A stretch of DNA of 64,000 nucleotides from Acidithiobacillus ferridurans (GTDB lineage Bacteria > Pseudomonadota > Gammaproteobacteria > Acidithiobacillales > Acidithiobacillaceae). The stretch covers positions 1,877,501 through 1,941,500 of the forward strand of contig NZ_AP018795.1 in NCBI RefSeq assembly GCF_003966655.1, given 5' to 3'. Under the pieces are notes generated by a model, which searched no databases, was not told the origin of the DNA, and saw only the letters and a program-made list of their open reading frames with translations. Positions 28,237-37,751 of this stretch are shown here, piece by piece (positions within the stretch are counted from its first letter, which is position 1; each line of letters opens with the position of its first letter). Both the position numbers and the translations under genes were made by a program.

Positions 28237-29775
28237 ATGGAAGCTGACCTCAAGCCCCTGGAATTCGAGGGTATCCGCCGGCTGCTCGAAAGGCTCTGCG
28301 CAACGCCTTTCGGGGCCGAAGCCGCGCGCAATATTGCCCCCGCCCCAACGCTGACGGCCGCTCGCCAGTTGCAGGCGGCCATCACCGCCGCCCGCCTGGG
28401 CCTGGAATCCGGTGAAGGCCCAGTCCTCCCGGAGCTGCCGGATGTACGGGCTGCCATCCGCCAGGTGGCCTCGCCCGGGGCGGCGCTGGCCGGCACCGCC
28501 TTTCGCAAGCTCGCACTGTTGTTGCGCGTCGGCGTGCAGTTGCGGCCTTATGTGGAAAACCGGCCGGCGCTTCTGCCTGCCGGACCCGAGCGCCTGGATG
28601 CGGCGGCGGACCTGTTGCCCCGGATGGACGCTGTACTCCTGCCCAACGGCAACGTACGCGAGGATGGTAATGAGGCGCTGCGCCGACTGCATGGTGAACT
28701 GAGGACGGAGCGCGAACAGATTCAGAAAACCCTGCAGGGGCACCTGCGGGTAGCGGGAGCGAAGATCCACTGGGCCGGTCAACGTGCTTGCGTGCATTTG
28801 CCCGATGGGGCGGCGGACAATATTCGTGGTGTGCGGCGCGGCACAGGTCCGGGCGGGCATGGTATCCTGATAGAGCCGATGGAGATGGTGGCGGGCAACA
28901 ACCGGCTGGAGAAGCTCGCCGGCCATATCGAGCAGGAAAACCAGGCTATCCTCCGTGCCCTTAGTGACGCGGCACGTGACCGTCTGAGCGGCCTGCAGCA
29001 CTTGGTGGAGTCACTCACCTGGCTGGATCTCGCCATCGCCGGCGCGCAACTGTCCATCCATCTCCATGGCAAAGCGGCGGAGATGGTGGATGAGCCGGTG
29101 CTGGTGCTGGAAGGGGCTTATCATCCACAACTGATCCTCGCCTATGCGGAGAAGCGTGGCCCCCAGCCCCGGCCGCTATCGGTGCATATCGATGCGGAGT
29201 GTCCGATTCTGGTGGTGACCGGACCCAATACGGGCGGCAAGAGCGTTTCGCTGAAGACGGTCGGATTGCTCACGGTGATGGCCCACTGCGGTTTGCACGT
29301 TCCGGTAAGCGGGCGCGCTGTGGTCGGAAATTTCACCCGCATTTTTGTGGATATGGGCGATCCGCAGAGCGTCGCTTTTGCGTTGTCTACTTATTCCGGC
29401 CATGTAGAAGTTCTCAAGAGACTGCTGGCGGATGCGAATGACCATACCCTTATCCTGCTCGACGAACTGGGCACTGGTACGGACCCGGAGGAGGGGGCCG
29501 CACTGGCGATGGCGGTGCTCGACGACCTGGCGGGACGCGGAGTGCGTGGAATGGTGACGACCCATCTCACACCACTCAAGGCCTTTGCCGATGGCCACTC
29601 TTGTCTGCGTAACGCCTCCATGCGCTTTGATCAGGAGCGCCTGGAGCCCACCTATGATCTGCAGATCGGCGTGCCGGGGTCTTCCATGGGGCTGGCCATC
29701 GCGGCTCGGCGCGGGCTACCTGAGGCGTTGGTCAGCAAGGCACGCGCTTATCTGGAGTCTCTGCACCACCGGTAA
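28237..29775 (+). CDS. Short MutS2-like ATPase without Smr domain
   Basis: A 512-residue MutS-family protein. The N-terminal ~300 residues match the MutS2 core helical region (LEFEGIRRLLERLCATPFGAEAAR at the start). The ATPase domain follows: Walker A VTGPNTGGKSVSLKTVGLL, FVDMGDPQSVAFALSTYSGHV, Walker B LILLDELGTGTDPEEGAALA, and MVTTHLTPLKAFA. The KOW and C-terminal Smr endonuclease domains of full MutS2 (about 780 residues) are absent, and only ~125 bases follow before ilvB, so a frameshift cannot hide them. MutS2 proteins act in recombination control and ribosome rescue; the role of this short form is unknown. ATG has AGGAG upstream. Confidence 0.88.
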   Translation: MEADLKPLEFEGIRRLLERLCATPFGAEAARNIAPAPTLTAARQLQAAITAARLGLESGEGPVLPELPDVRAAIRQVASPGAALAGTAFRKLALLLRVGVQLRPYVENRPALLPAGPERLDAAADLLPRMDAVLLPNGNVREDGNEALRRLHGELRTEREQIQKTLQGHLRVAGAKIHWAGQRACVHLPDGAADNIRGVRRGTGPGGHGILIEPMEMVAGNNRLEKLAGHIEQENQAILRALSDAARDRLSGLQHLVESLTWLDLAIAGAQLSIHLHGKAAEMVDEPVLVLEGAYHPQLILAYAEKRGPQPRPLSVHIDAECPILVVTGPNTGGKSVSLKTVGLLTVMAHCGLHVPVSGRAVVGNFTRIFVDMGDPQSVAFALSTYSGHVEVLKRLLADANDHTLILLDELGTGTDPEEGAALAMAVLDDLAGRGVRGMVTTHLTPLKAFADGHSCLRNASMRFDQERLEPTYDLQIGVPGSSMGLAIAARRGLPEALVSKARAYLESLHHR

Positions 29776-29841
29776 AACAAAGCACTGACGACGGGCTATG
29801 ATGCCATAACTGGCAAGCCGAGGGTGTAAAGGCTTTTTTAT

Positions 29842-29870
29842 TTGACCTCACCGCAAAAAATGTCTAGCTT
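29842..29870 (+). promoter_or_regulatory. Probable sigma-70 promoter for ilvBHC
   Basis: TTGACC (29842-29847), 17-base spacer, TAGCTT (29865-29870), about 34 bases before the ilvB start. The -35 is strong and the -10 weak. No branched-chain leader peptide with attenuator is seen. Confidence 0.45.
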
Positions 29871-29903
29871 TTGCTGACACTTTGTTCCCAGAGGAGTATG
29901 ACG

Positions 29904-31649
29904 ATGACGTCCCCGACGACCACGCAGGAACGCCCCGGTCCCGGACAGCAGACAGAAGAGCTGACGGGAGCGGAGATTGTGGTCCGTGCCTTGCGTGACG
30001 AAGGCGTGGAATATGTTTTCGGCTATCCGGGCGGCGCCGTGCTGTATATCTATGACAAACTGGCCCAGGAAGATGCCGTCAAGCATGTTCTGGTGCGCCA
30101 CGAGCAGGCGGCGGTACATGCGGCGGATGCGTATTCCCGGGTGACCGGCAAGGTTGGCGTGGTGCTGGTCACCAGCGGCCCGGGTGCCACCAATGCGGTT
30201 ACCGGCATTGCCACGGCGTATATGGATTCCGTGCCCCTGGTGGTGATCACCGGGCAGGTGCCCGTTGCGCTCATCGGTAATGACGCCTTCCAGGAAGTGG
30301 ATACGGTGGGTATCACGCGGCCCTGCACCAAGCATAATTTTTTGGTGAAGGACGTTCGTGATCTGGCGAGCACCCTGAAGACCGCGTTTTATCTGGCGGC
30401 GACGGGACGACCTGGGCCAGTGCTGGTGGACATCCCCAAAGATGTCACCAGCCATAAGGCCGCCTATCACTATCCCGAAAAAATCACTCTGCGTTCCTAC
30501 AAACCGACGGTGAAAGGTCACTCGGGGCAGGTGCGTAAGGCGTTGCAGACCATTACCAGCGCGCAGCGGCCGATGTTCTATACCGGCGGTGGCATTATCC
30601 TTGGTAACGCCTCTGAGGCGCTTCGCAAGCTGGTCCGTACCCTGGGCGCACCCATTACCCATACCCTCATGGGGTTGGGCGCTTATCCGGCGTCAGATCG
30701 CCAGTTCCTCGGGATGCTGGGCATGCATGGCACCTATGAGGCCAACATGGCGGTGCAGCATTGCGATGTGCTGGTGGCCCTGGGTGCGCGTTTTGATGAC
30801 CGTGTCACGGGTAACCTCGCCAAATTCGCGCCGCACGCACGGATTGTACATGTGGATGTCGACCCTTCCTCCATCTCCAAGAATGTACGGGTGGATGTGC
30901 CCGTCGTCGGCGATTTGCAGCAGGTGCTGCTGGAGATGAATCATATGCTGGAGGAGAACGATCAACGCAACGACCCCCAAGCCATGCAGGCCTGGTGGGC
31001 ACAGATCGAGGAGTGGAGGGGGCGTGACTGTCTGCACTATAACCAGGATGATCGCGTCATCAAACCGCAGTTTGTGGTGCAGAAACTCTTTGAACTGACG
31101 GAAGGTAACGCCATCATCACCTCGGATGTGGGGCAGCACCAGATGTGGGCGGCACAGTTTTATGGTTTTGACCGGCCACGGCGCTGGGTCAACAGTGGCG
31201 GGCTGGGCACCATGGGCTTCGGGCTTCCGGCGGCCATGGGCGCACAGGTTGCCGAGCCGGATTCGACGGTGGTCTGCATTACGGGTGACGGCAGTATCCA
31301 GATGAATATTCAGGAGTTGTCCACCTGTCTACAACATCGTTTGCCCGTCAAGGTGGCGTGTCTCAACAATCATTATCTGGGGATGGTGCGCCAGTGGCAG
31401 GAGTTCTTCTATGAGAACCGTTATGCGATGAGTTATGTGGATGCCTTACCGGATTTCGTCAAGTTGGCCGAAGCCTATGGGCACGTCGGTCTGCGCGCCC
31501 ACACGCCTGCCGATGTGGAACCGGTGATCCGCGAGGCACTGCGTCTGAAAGACCGGATGGTGTTCATGGACTTCCAGGTGGACCCGACCGAGAACGTCTA
31601 CCCCATGGTGCCTGCGGGTGCAGCCCTCTCCGAAATGATTCTGGTATAA
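29904..31649 (+). CDS. ilvB: Acetolactate synthase large subunit
   Basis: A 581-residue ThDP-dependent enzyme making acetolactate and acetohydroxybutyrate for valine, leucine and isoleucine. The catalytic Glu is in LVRHEQAAVHAADAY, FAD-binding region in the middle, and the ThDP/Mg motif GDGSIQMNIQELSTCLQHRLPVKVACLNNHYLGMVRQWQ. Two ATG codons (29898, 29904) follow GAGGAG (29891-29896); the second has the better seven-base spacing. The ilvH gene starts two bases after the stop. Confidence 0.96.
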   Translation: MTSPTTTQERPGPGQQTEELTGAEIVVRALRDEGVEYVFGYPGGAVLYIYDKLAQEDAVKHVLVRHEQAAVHAADAYSRVTGKVGVVLVTSGPGATNAVTGIATAYMDSVPLVVITGQVPVALIGNDAFQEVDTVGITRPCTKHNFLVKDVRDLASTLKTAFYLAATGRPGPVLVDIPKDVTSHKAAYHYPEKITLRSYKPTVKGHSGQVRKALQTITSAQRPMFYTGGGIILGNASEALRKLVRTLGAPITHTLMGLGAYPASDRQFLGMLGMHGTYEANMAVQHCDVLVALGARFDDRVTGNLAKFAPHARIVHVDVDPSSISKNVRVDVPVVGDLQQVLLEMNHMLEENDQRNDPQAMQAWWAQIEEWRGRDCLHYNQDDRVIKPQFVVQKLFELTEGNAIITSDVGQHQMWAAQFYGFDRPRRWVNSGGLGTMGFGLPAAMGAQVAEPDSTVVCITGDGSIQMNIQELSTCLQHRLPVKVACLNNHYLGMVRQWQEFFYENRYAMSYVDALPDFVKLAEAYGHVGLRAHTPADVEPVIREALRLKDRMVFMDFQVDPTENVYPMVPAGAALSEMILV

Positions 31650-31651
31650 CC

Positions 31652-32137
31652 ATGCGCCATATCATTTCCATTTTACTGGAAAACGAGGCGGGGGCCCTGT
31701 CGCGGGTGGCGGGGCTGTTCTCGGCGCGTGGCTATAACATCGAGGCGATGACGGTCGCGCCGACCCATGACCCGAGTATCTCGCGGATGACCGTGGCTAC
31801 CCGCGGCTCCGACGAGATCATGGAACAGGTCCTCAAGCAGTTGAACAAGCTGGTGGAAGTGGTCCGCGTCCATGACCTGACCGAAGGACCGCATATCGAG
31901 CGTGAGTTGATGCTCGTCAAGGTCCATGCCATGGGGCCGGATCGCGAGGAAGTCAAAAGGCTGTCGGATATTTTCCGGGGGCGCATCATCGACGTGACGG
32001 ATTGTTCCTATACCATGGAGCTGACTGGTACCGGCGAGAAGCTGGACGCCTTTATTCAGTCTCTTGATCCCGGCATGGTCATCGAGGTGGTGCGCAGCGG
32101 GGCCAGTGCCATCAGTCGCGGTGCCAAGGCCATATAG
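31652..32137 (+). CDS. ilvH: Acetolactate synthase small regulatory subunit
   Basis: A 161-residue regulatory partner of IlvB. The N-terminal ACT domain MRHIISILLENEAGALSRVAGLFSARGYNIEAMTVAPT carries the valine-feedback site; the C-terminal half (ERELMLVKVHAMGPDREEVKRLSDIFRGRIIDV) is the ALS_ss_C domain. Normal length and directly coupled to ilvB. Confidence 0.96.
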   Translation: MRHIISILLENEAGALSRVAGLFSARGYNIEAMTVAPTHDPSISRMTVATRGSDEIMEQVLKQLNKLVEVVRVHDLTEGPHIERELMLVKVHAMGPDREEVKRLSDIFRGRIIDVTDCSYTMELTGTGEKLDAFIQSLDPGMVIEVVRSGASAISRGAKAI

Positions 32138-32168
32138 GATCGGAACAAATCCGTTTATCATCCCTTAA

Positions 32169-33206
<1,038 letters not shown>

Positions 33207-33324
33207 GTTCGCAACCAGGATCGGCGGCGATCTGCACGGGGTGAAATAGCTGTGGGCAAAAACGCAATTTGCCTGTGGTGATTCCGCCCTTTTATCGTTG
33301 CCCGGCTCCTGATACGCTCCGCGC

Positions 33325-33987
33325 ATGAAAACAGACTATCCATATCCGTTGCTGGCGCGCGAGGGTTGGCCTTTTATCGCACTCTTTCTGGGTGTGGCCA
33401 TCGTGCTCCAGGTGCTCACCAACAGTTGGTGGGCATTGCCCTTCTATCTGCTTTTTCTCTTCAGTCTTCAGTTTTTCCGCGACCCGCGGCGACCGTTGCC
33501 CACTTTGTCGGAGCGATCAGTGCTGTGTCCGGCAGACGGCAAGGTAATCGCCATCGAGCAGGTCGAAGACCCCTATCTTTCCCGTCCCGCGCTCAAGATC
33601 AGCATTTTTATGAACGTGTTCGATGTGCACGTCAATCGCATGCCGGTCAGCGGACAGGTGCAGAAAGTCTGGTATTTCCCCGGTAAGTTCTTCAATGCTG
33701 CCCTTGACAAGGCATCTCTGGAGAATGAACGCAACGCCCTCTGGGTCAGGACGGGCGACGGCAGCGATGTGACCGTCGTGCAGGTGGCAGGCCTGGTCGC
33801 ACGACGTATCGTCTGTTATATCGGTGCCGATGCGGCAGTGGTGTCGGGGCAGCGCTTCGGCTTTATCCGCTTCGGTTCGCGGGTGGACACCTACTTGCCG
33901 CTGGGTGCCCAGCCTTTGGTGGCCATAGGGGAGCGGGTGCGTTCCGGCGCCCAGTGTATTGCGACCTTGGGTGTGCGGCAGGCATGA
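33325..33987 (+). CDS. psd: Phosphatidylserine decarboxylase, short form
   Basis: A 220-residue type-B Psd. Two N-terminal membrane segments (FIALFLGVAIVLQVL and WWALPFYLLFLFSLQFF) are followed by CPADGKVIAIE, FMNVFDVHVNRMPVSG and the cleavage site FIRFGSRVD, where self-cleavage at Gly-Ser creates the pyruvoyl cofactor. It makes phosphatidylethanolamine from phosphatidylserine. Overlaps pssA by four bases, so the enzyme and its supplier are coupled. Confidence 0.94.
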   Translation: MKTDYPYPLLAREGWPFIALFLGVAIVLQVLTNSWWALPFYLLFLFSLQFFRDPRRPLPTLSERSVLCPADGKVIAIEQVEDPYLSRPALKISIFMNVFDVHVNRMPVSGQVQKVWYFPGKFFNAALDKASLENERNALWVRTGDGSDVTVVQVAGLVARRIVCYIGADAAVVSGQRFGFIRFGSRVDTYLPLGAQPLVAIGERVRSGAQCIATLGVRQA

Positions 33988-34736
33988 ATCCCAGATATCC
34001 GCGCCGTGGCGTTTATGTCCTGCCCAATCTCTTTACCACGGCCAGCCTTTTTGCGGGTTTCTACTCCATCATCGCTTCCATCAATGGCCACTACCGAGTG
34101 GCGGCCATGGTCATCTTCATCGCGATGATGCTCGATGGGCTGGACGGGCGTGTGGCACGGATGACCCATACGGAAAGCGCATTCGGCGCGGAATATGATT
34201 CATTGGCGGATGTGATCGCTTTTGGTATGGCACCGGCCATTCTGGTTTTTCTGTGGGGGCTGCGGGATTTCGGCAATTTTGGCTGGCTGGGGGCCTTTGT
34301 TTATACGGCCTGTGGCGCCCTGCGCCTGGCTCGCTTCAATACCCAGATACATAGCGCATCCAAGCGCTACTTCCAGGGTTTGCCCATACCTACGGCAGCG
34401 GCCGTGCTGGCCAGTCTGGTTTGGGTGGCGGTAGGGGAGGGATACCCCTGGCTGACGCAGATCAGCGAATATCTGGCGCTGGGACTGGTCTACGCGCTGG
34501 GTTTGCTGATGGTCAGCAATGTTCGCTTCCGCAGTTTCAAGGATTTCGACCTGCACGGGCGGGTGCCCTTTGCGTTGGCGATTCTGGTGGTGCTGGCGGT
34601 CGCCCTGGTGGCCGTGCATCCGCCGCTGGTCCTGTTTATCGCCGTGATTTCCTATGTAGCGATAGGTCTGTTGCAGACCCTGTGGCAAATTCGCAGCCGC
34701 CGTATTCAGCGTCAGCGCGGTGGTTCCGGCCACTGA
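33984..34736 (+). CDS. pssA: CDP-diacylglycerol-serine O-phosphatidyltransferase
   Basis: A 250-residue polytopic membrane enzyme of the CDP-alcohol phosphotransferase family. The catalytic motif is DGLDGRVARMTHTESAFGAEYDSLAD (DGxDGxxAR...G...D...D). About seven hydrophobic helices. The ATG at 33984 overlaps the psd stop (ATGA). Its 3' end overlaps the convergent pyruvate kinase-like gene by 25 bases. Confidence 0.94.
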   Translation: MNPRYPRRGVYVLPNLFTTASLFAGFYSIIASINGHYRVAAMVIFIAMMLDGLDGRVARMTHTESAFGAEYDSLADVIAFGMAPAILVFLWGLRDFGNFGWLGAFVYTACGALRLARFNTQIHSASKRYFQGLPIPTAAAVLASLVWVAVGEGYPWLTQISEYLALGLVYALGLLMVSNVRFRSFKDFDLHGRVPFALAILVVLAVALVAVHPPLVLFIAVISYVAIGLLQTLWQIRSRRIQRQRGGSGH

Positions 34737-36586
34737 TCCGGCGGTTCTTCCGTCGCGCCCCAGTGCAGGGCACGTAACTGGCTGAATTTTTTGTGTTGGT
34801 GTGCCTGCATACGGGTGAGAATGTCGTTCAGGGTATGCACCGCCTCCACGGCGTACGGGCCTTTGTTGAGCATCACGCACTCGGCGCGTACCCCCATGGC
34901 CGCGTCAGTGAATTCGGGCCGGGAGATGACGCCTTTTTTGGTGAGTTGTTCCAACACCTGAGTGGCCCAGATGACGGGCAGATGTGCCGCCTCCGCCAGC
35001 CAGAGTATCTCTTCCTGGACTTCTGCCAGCCGTTCCGGACCCACTTCGACAGCCAGATCACCGCGCGCGATCATTACGCCCATCGGTTGGCGCCCGAGCG
35101 CGGCAAGCAGGATCTCCGGCAAGTGGTGAAAGGCGCTGGCCGTTTCTATTTTCGCGATGACACCCAAGTGTTCGCCTTGCCGCTGACGCAGGGCCTCCAG
35201 CATGCTGCGCATGTTCCCGGCGTTCTCCACAAAAGAAAAACCGACGAGATCCGCCAGGGGAATAATCGTGCCCAGATCGTCCAGGTCTTTGGCGCTAAGA
35301 GCCGGAAGTTCCAGGGCGAGGCCGGGAAAATTGAGACCCCGGTCCGGCAGCAGGCGGGCGCCTCCTGGTTTGGTTTTGGTGATGCGCAGTAGCGCTCCTT
35401 CGGAGGTCTGTTCCAAGACTACGGCGGCGATCTTGCCATCGTCCACCCACACCTGCTGACCGATGGGCAACTGGGGAATGACCTCGGGGACGGTGCAGGA
35501 AATCCTGGCCGGCCGCCCGTTCAGGGCGGGTCCGCCGGGTCCGCCCTGACTTTGCAGCAGGAGCGAATCGCCGATTTCCAGATGCAGGGGGACGACGCTT
35601 TGGGGAATGCCGGCGAAGTATCCCTGCACATGGCGGCGGCGCCGGCTCTGGCAACGGTTCCCGGCAGTGAAATAACAGCCTTGCGTGGCTTGCAGCGTGA
35701 TCACCTCGTTTTCAACCCGTTCCACCACCAGCACACGCTCCTTGCCGCGGGCGTCGTGGCAGAGCAGGTCTTCGCCCTGCTGGGGCATCGCGCTGCCGGA
35801 TACCAGGAGGAGCAGGCAGTCCACTCCCGAGGGCAGCGAGGATGACGCCTGATGGCAGGCCATCGCGGTCATGCGCGCCGGTTCCAGCAGACGGCCGAGG
35901 CGGTCCCGTTCGGGACGCAGATGGATCACTCCCGGTGCATCGGGAAGGGGGCCGGTGCGGATCTTATGCCCGGCGAGGTCGGCGAGAATTCGGCAGGGCT
36001 GGCCCGTATCCCGACTCGCGGTACGAACCTGTTCAGCGAGCCTCCGCCATATGCCTGGGCTATCATGGGCGCAGTTGATCCGCGCGATGTTCATGCCGGC
36101 AGTGAAGAGTCTGCGGAAAAAATCGGCATCGTCGGCGCGATCGCCGGACAGGGTCACCATGATGTGGGTGCTGCGCTGGTGCGGCGGACTGCCGAGTAGG
36201 GCCAGGGTGTTGTCCGTAAGAGCCCGCTGACCCTGCTCCCGAGTGATGGCCGTGGCGTCGCTGAAATCGGCGGGTGGCATTTGCAGGGCAGCATACAATA
36301 TCTGCAGGGTACACTGCACGCTGTCGAGCACGTGACTTTCGGCGCGGCCGAGGGAAGAGAGTCCAGCGTCTGACAGGGCCCCCTGCAGGGGGCGCAAATC
36401 GACGCTGCGCAGAGCCAGGTAGTGCAGCATGTTACGGATGCCGGGATGCCACGGCAGGCTGGGGTCCTGCTGCTCCAAAAGAGGAAGTTGGGCCGCTTCA
36501 CTCTGGACAATCCGCGTGCGAAGCCCTTCAAGGGCTTCCCGAAGGTCCTGCCATGCCTTGTTCAAGCGTTTCGGCCGCTGCGTCAT
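34712..36586 (-). CDS. Pyruvate kinase-like protein with N-terminal extension
   Basis: A 624-residue protein of atypical pyruvate kinase type. Residues 1-130 form an Arg/Leu-rich extension not found in standard enzymes. From about 135 the catalytic barrel follows: TLSGDRADDADFFRRLFTAGMNIARINCAHDS, RILADLAGHKIRTG, then a B-domain that is longer than usual, and GVIAKIETASAFHHLPEIL with GVMIARGDLAVEVGPERLAEVQ, which carry the catalytic Lys and metal Glu/Asp. The normal MLSGETAKG becomes VMLNKGPYAVEAV, and the C-terminal allosteric domain is missing. It could phosphorylate ADP from PEP, but regulation must differ. Convergent with pssA. Confidence 0.8.
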   Translation of the reverse strand: MTQRPKRLNKAWQDLREALEGLRTRIVQSEAAQLPLLEQQDPSLPWHPGIRNMLHYLALRSVDLRPLQGALSDAGLSSLGRAESHVLDSVQCTLQILYAALQMPPADFSDATAITREQGQRALTDNTLALLGSPPHQRSTHIMVTLSGDRADDADFFRRLFTAGMNIARINCAHDSPGIWRRLAEQVRTASRDTGQPCRILADLAGHKIRTGPLPDAPGVIHLRPERDRLGRLLEPARMTAMACHQASSSLPSGVDCLLLLVSGSAMPQQGEDLLCHDARGKERVLVVERVENEVITLQATQGCYFTAGNRCQSRRRRHVQGYFAGIPQSVVPLHLEIGDSLLLQSQGGPGGPALNGRPARISCTVPEVIPQLPIGQQVWVDDGKIAAVVLEQTSEGALLRITKTKPGGARLLPDRGLNFPGLALELPALSAKDLDDLGTIIPLADLVGFSFVENAGNMRSMLEALRQRQGEHLGVIAKIETASAFHHLPEILLAALGRQPMGVMIARGDLAVEVGPERLAEVQEEILWLAEAAHLPVIWATQVLEQLTKKGVISRPEFTDAAMGVRAECVMLNKGPYAVEAVHTLNDILTRMQAHQHKKFSQLRALHWGATEEPPDQWPEPPR

Positions 36587-36751
36587 AGCCGAAGTATATC
36601 CGATGAATATTGCAGTATGATGACAGTATGGCTTCGTCTGGAAAGAGGATATGCTGAACCCTCCATAGGGGGGCAGTCCTACCTGGCGGGTGCCAGTGAT
36701 CGCGGTTGATCGTGAACCCGTGGGGGCCGAAGGAGAAGGGAGGTTTGGCAG

Positions 36752-37177
36752 ATGTTTAACCAGATATTACTGGCGGCAGACGGGAGCGATGCCTCCGCAG
36801 CCGCAGTGGCGACCGCCATTGGACTGGCGCGGGAGCAGCGGGCCCAGTTGCTGGTCGTGCATGTCGTCGATGTCTACGCCATGTATTTCGCAACGCCTGA
36901 GTCCATCGACTTTCTGGTGGCTGCCGGCGAAGGCATCCTCAAGGCGGTACAGGACCAGGCGCTCCAGTCGGGCGTGGTGGCCCACACCAAACTGCTGCAG
37001 TCGGATGTGGGCGGGCGTCATATCAGCGAATTGATCATCGATGAAAGTAACGCCTGGCCGGCCGACCTGGTTATCATCGGCAGTCATGGCCGACGCGGCC
37101 TGAACCATTTTTTGCTCGGGAGTGTTGCGGAGGGGGTTTGTCAGCGCGCCAGGACGCCGGTGCTTTTGTCGCGATAG
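36752..37177 (+). CDS. Universal stress protein UspA family
   Basis: A 141-residue single Usp domain. It begins MFNQILLAADGSDASAAAV and ends with the ATP-binding motif GSHGRRGLNHFLLGSVAEGV, followed by PVLLSR, so it is of the ATP-binding subclass. GGGAGG lies nine bases upstream of the ATG. Stands alone, divergent from the pyruvate kinase-like gene. Confidence 0.92.
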   Translation: MFNQILLAADGSDASAAAVATAIGLAREQRAQLLVVHVVDVYAMYFATPESIDFLVAAGEGILKAVQDQALQSGVVAHTKLLQSDVGGRHISELIIDESNAWPADLVIIGSHGRRGLNHFLLGSVAEGVCQRARTPVLLSR

Positions 37178-37265
37178 CGAAGCCCTGCGCGGCGGTAGTC
37201 CGGTAGGAAGGGTTTTTTCCGTTGGCGGCATTTATTGGGACAGCGGGCAGCGCATGGGCGGCGCG

Positions 37266-37691
37266 TCAGTGACCCGGCTGGTGTTGTGCCCAGCGCACGG
37301 TTGGTAATTGACTGAGTATGTCGGGATTCTGCCAGCCGGGCTGACGATGTTCGATGAGCACATCGGTGGTGATGCCGCCGCGCACATACCAGCGTCCCAG
37401 CAGGCGCAGATAGCGCGGGTTGATCAAGCAGATCAGATCGTCGGCGATACGGTTGGTCATCGCTTCGTGAAAGGCGCCCTCGTCGCGGAAGCTCCAGAGG
37501 TAGAGCTTGAGGGATTTCAGTTCGACATTGTGCTGATCCGGGATAAAATCCAGCATGAAATGCGCAAAGTCGGGTTGTCCCGTTAGCGGGCAGAGGCAGG
37601 TAAATTCGGGCAGATCCATGTGTACCACATAGTCCCGCTCGGGGTGGGGATTGGGGAAACGCTCTAATTCCCTGCTGGGTTGACTGGGCAT
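37266..37691 (-). CDS. queF: NADPH-dependent 7-cyano-7-deazaguanine reductase
   Basis: A 141-residue unimodular QueF reducing preQ0 to preQ1 in queuosine synthesis. FTCLCPLTGQPDFA holds the catalytic Cys and Asp, and ELKSLKLYLWSFRDEGAFHE is the QueF signature with the substrate Glu/His. The ATG at 37691 is favoured over TTG 37697 because GAGGAG then has six-base spacing. Divergent from smc with only 60 bases between the starts. Confidence 0.95.
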   Translation of the reverse strand: MPSQPSRELERFPNPHPERDYVVHMDLPEFTCLCPLTGQPDFAHFMLDFIPDQHNVELKSLKLYLWSFRDEGAFHEAMTNRIADDLICLINPRYLRLLGRWYVRGGITTDVLIEHRQPGWQNPDILSQLPTVRWAQHQPGH

Positions 37692-37751
37692 TCGCAACTC
37701 CTCATCATCGGTGCTTCATCCATTCGGCACACTATAGCAAAACACCCTTTC

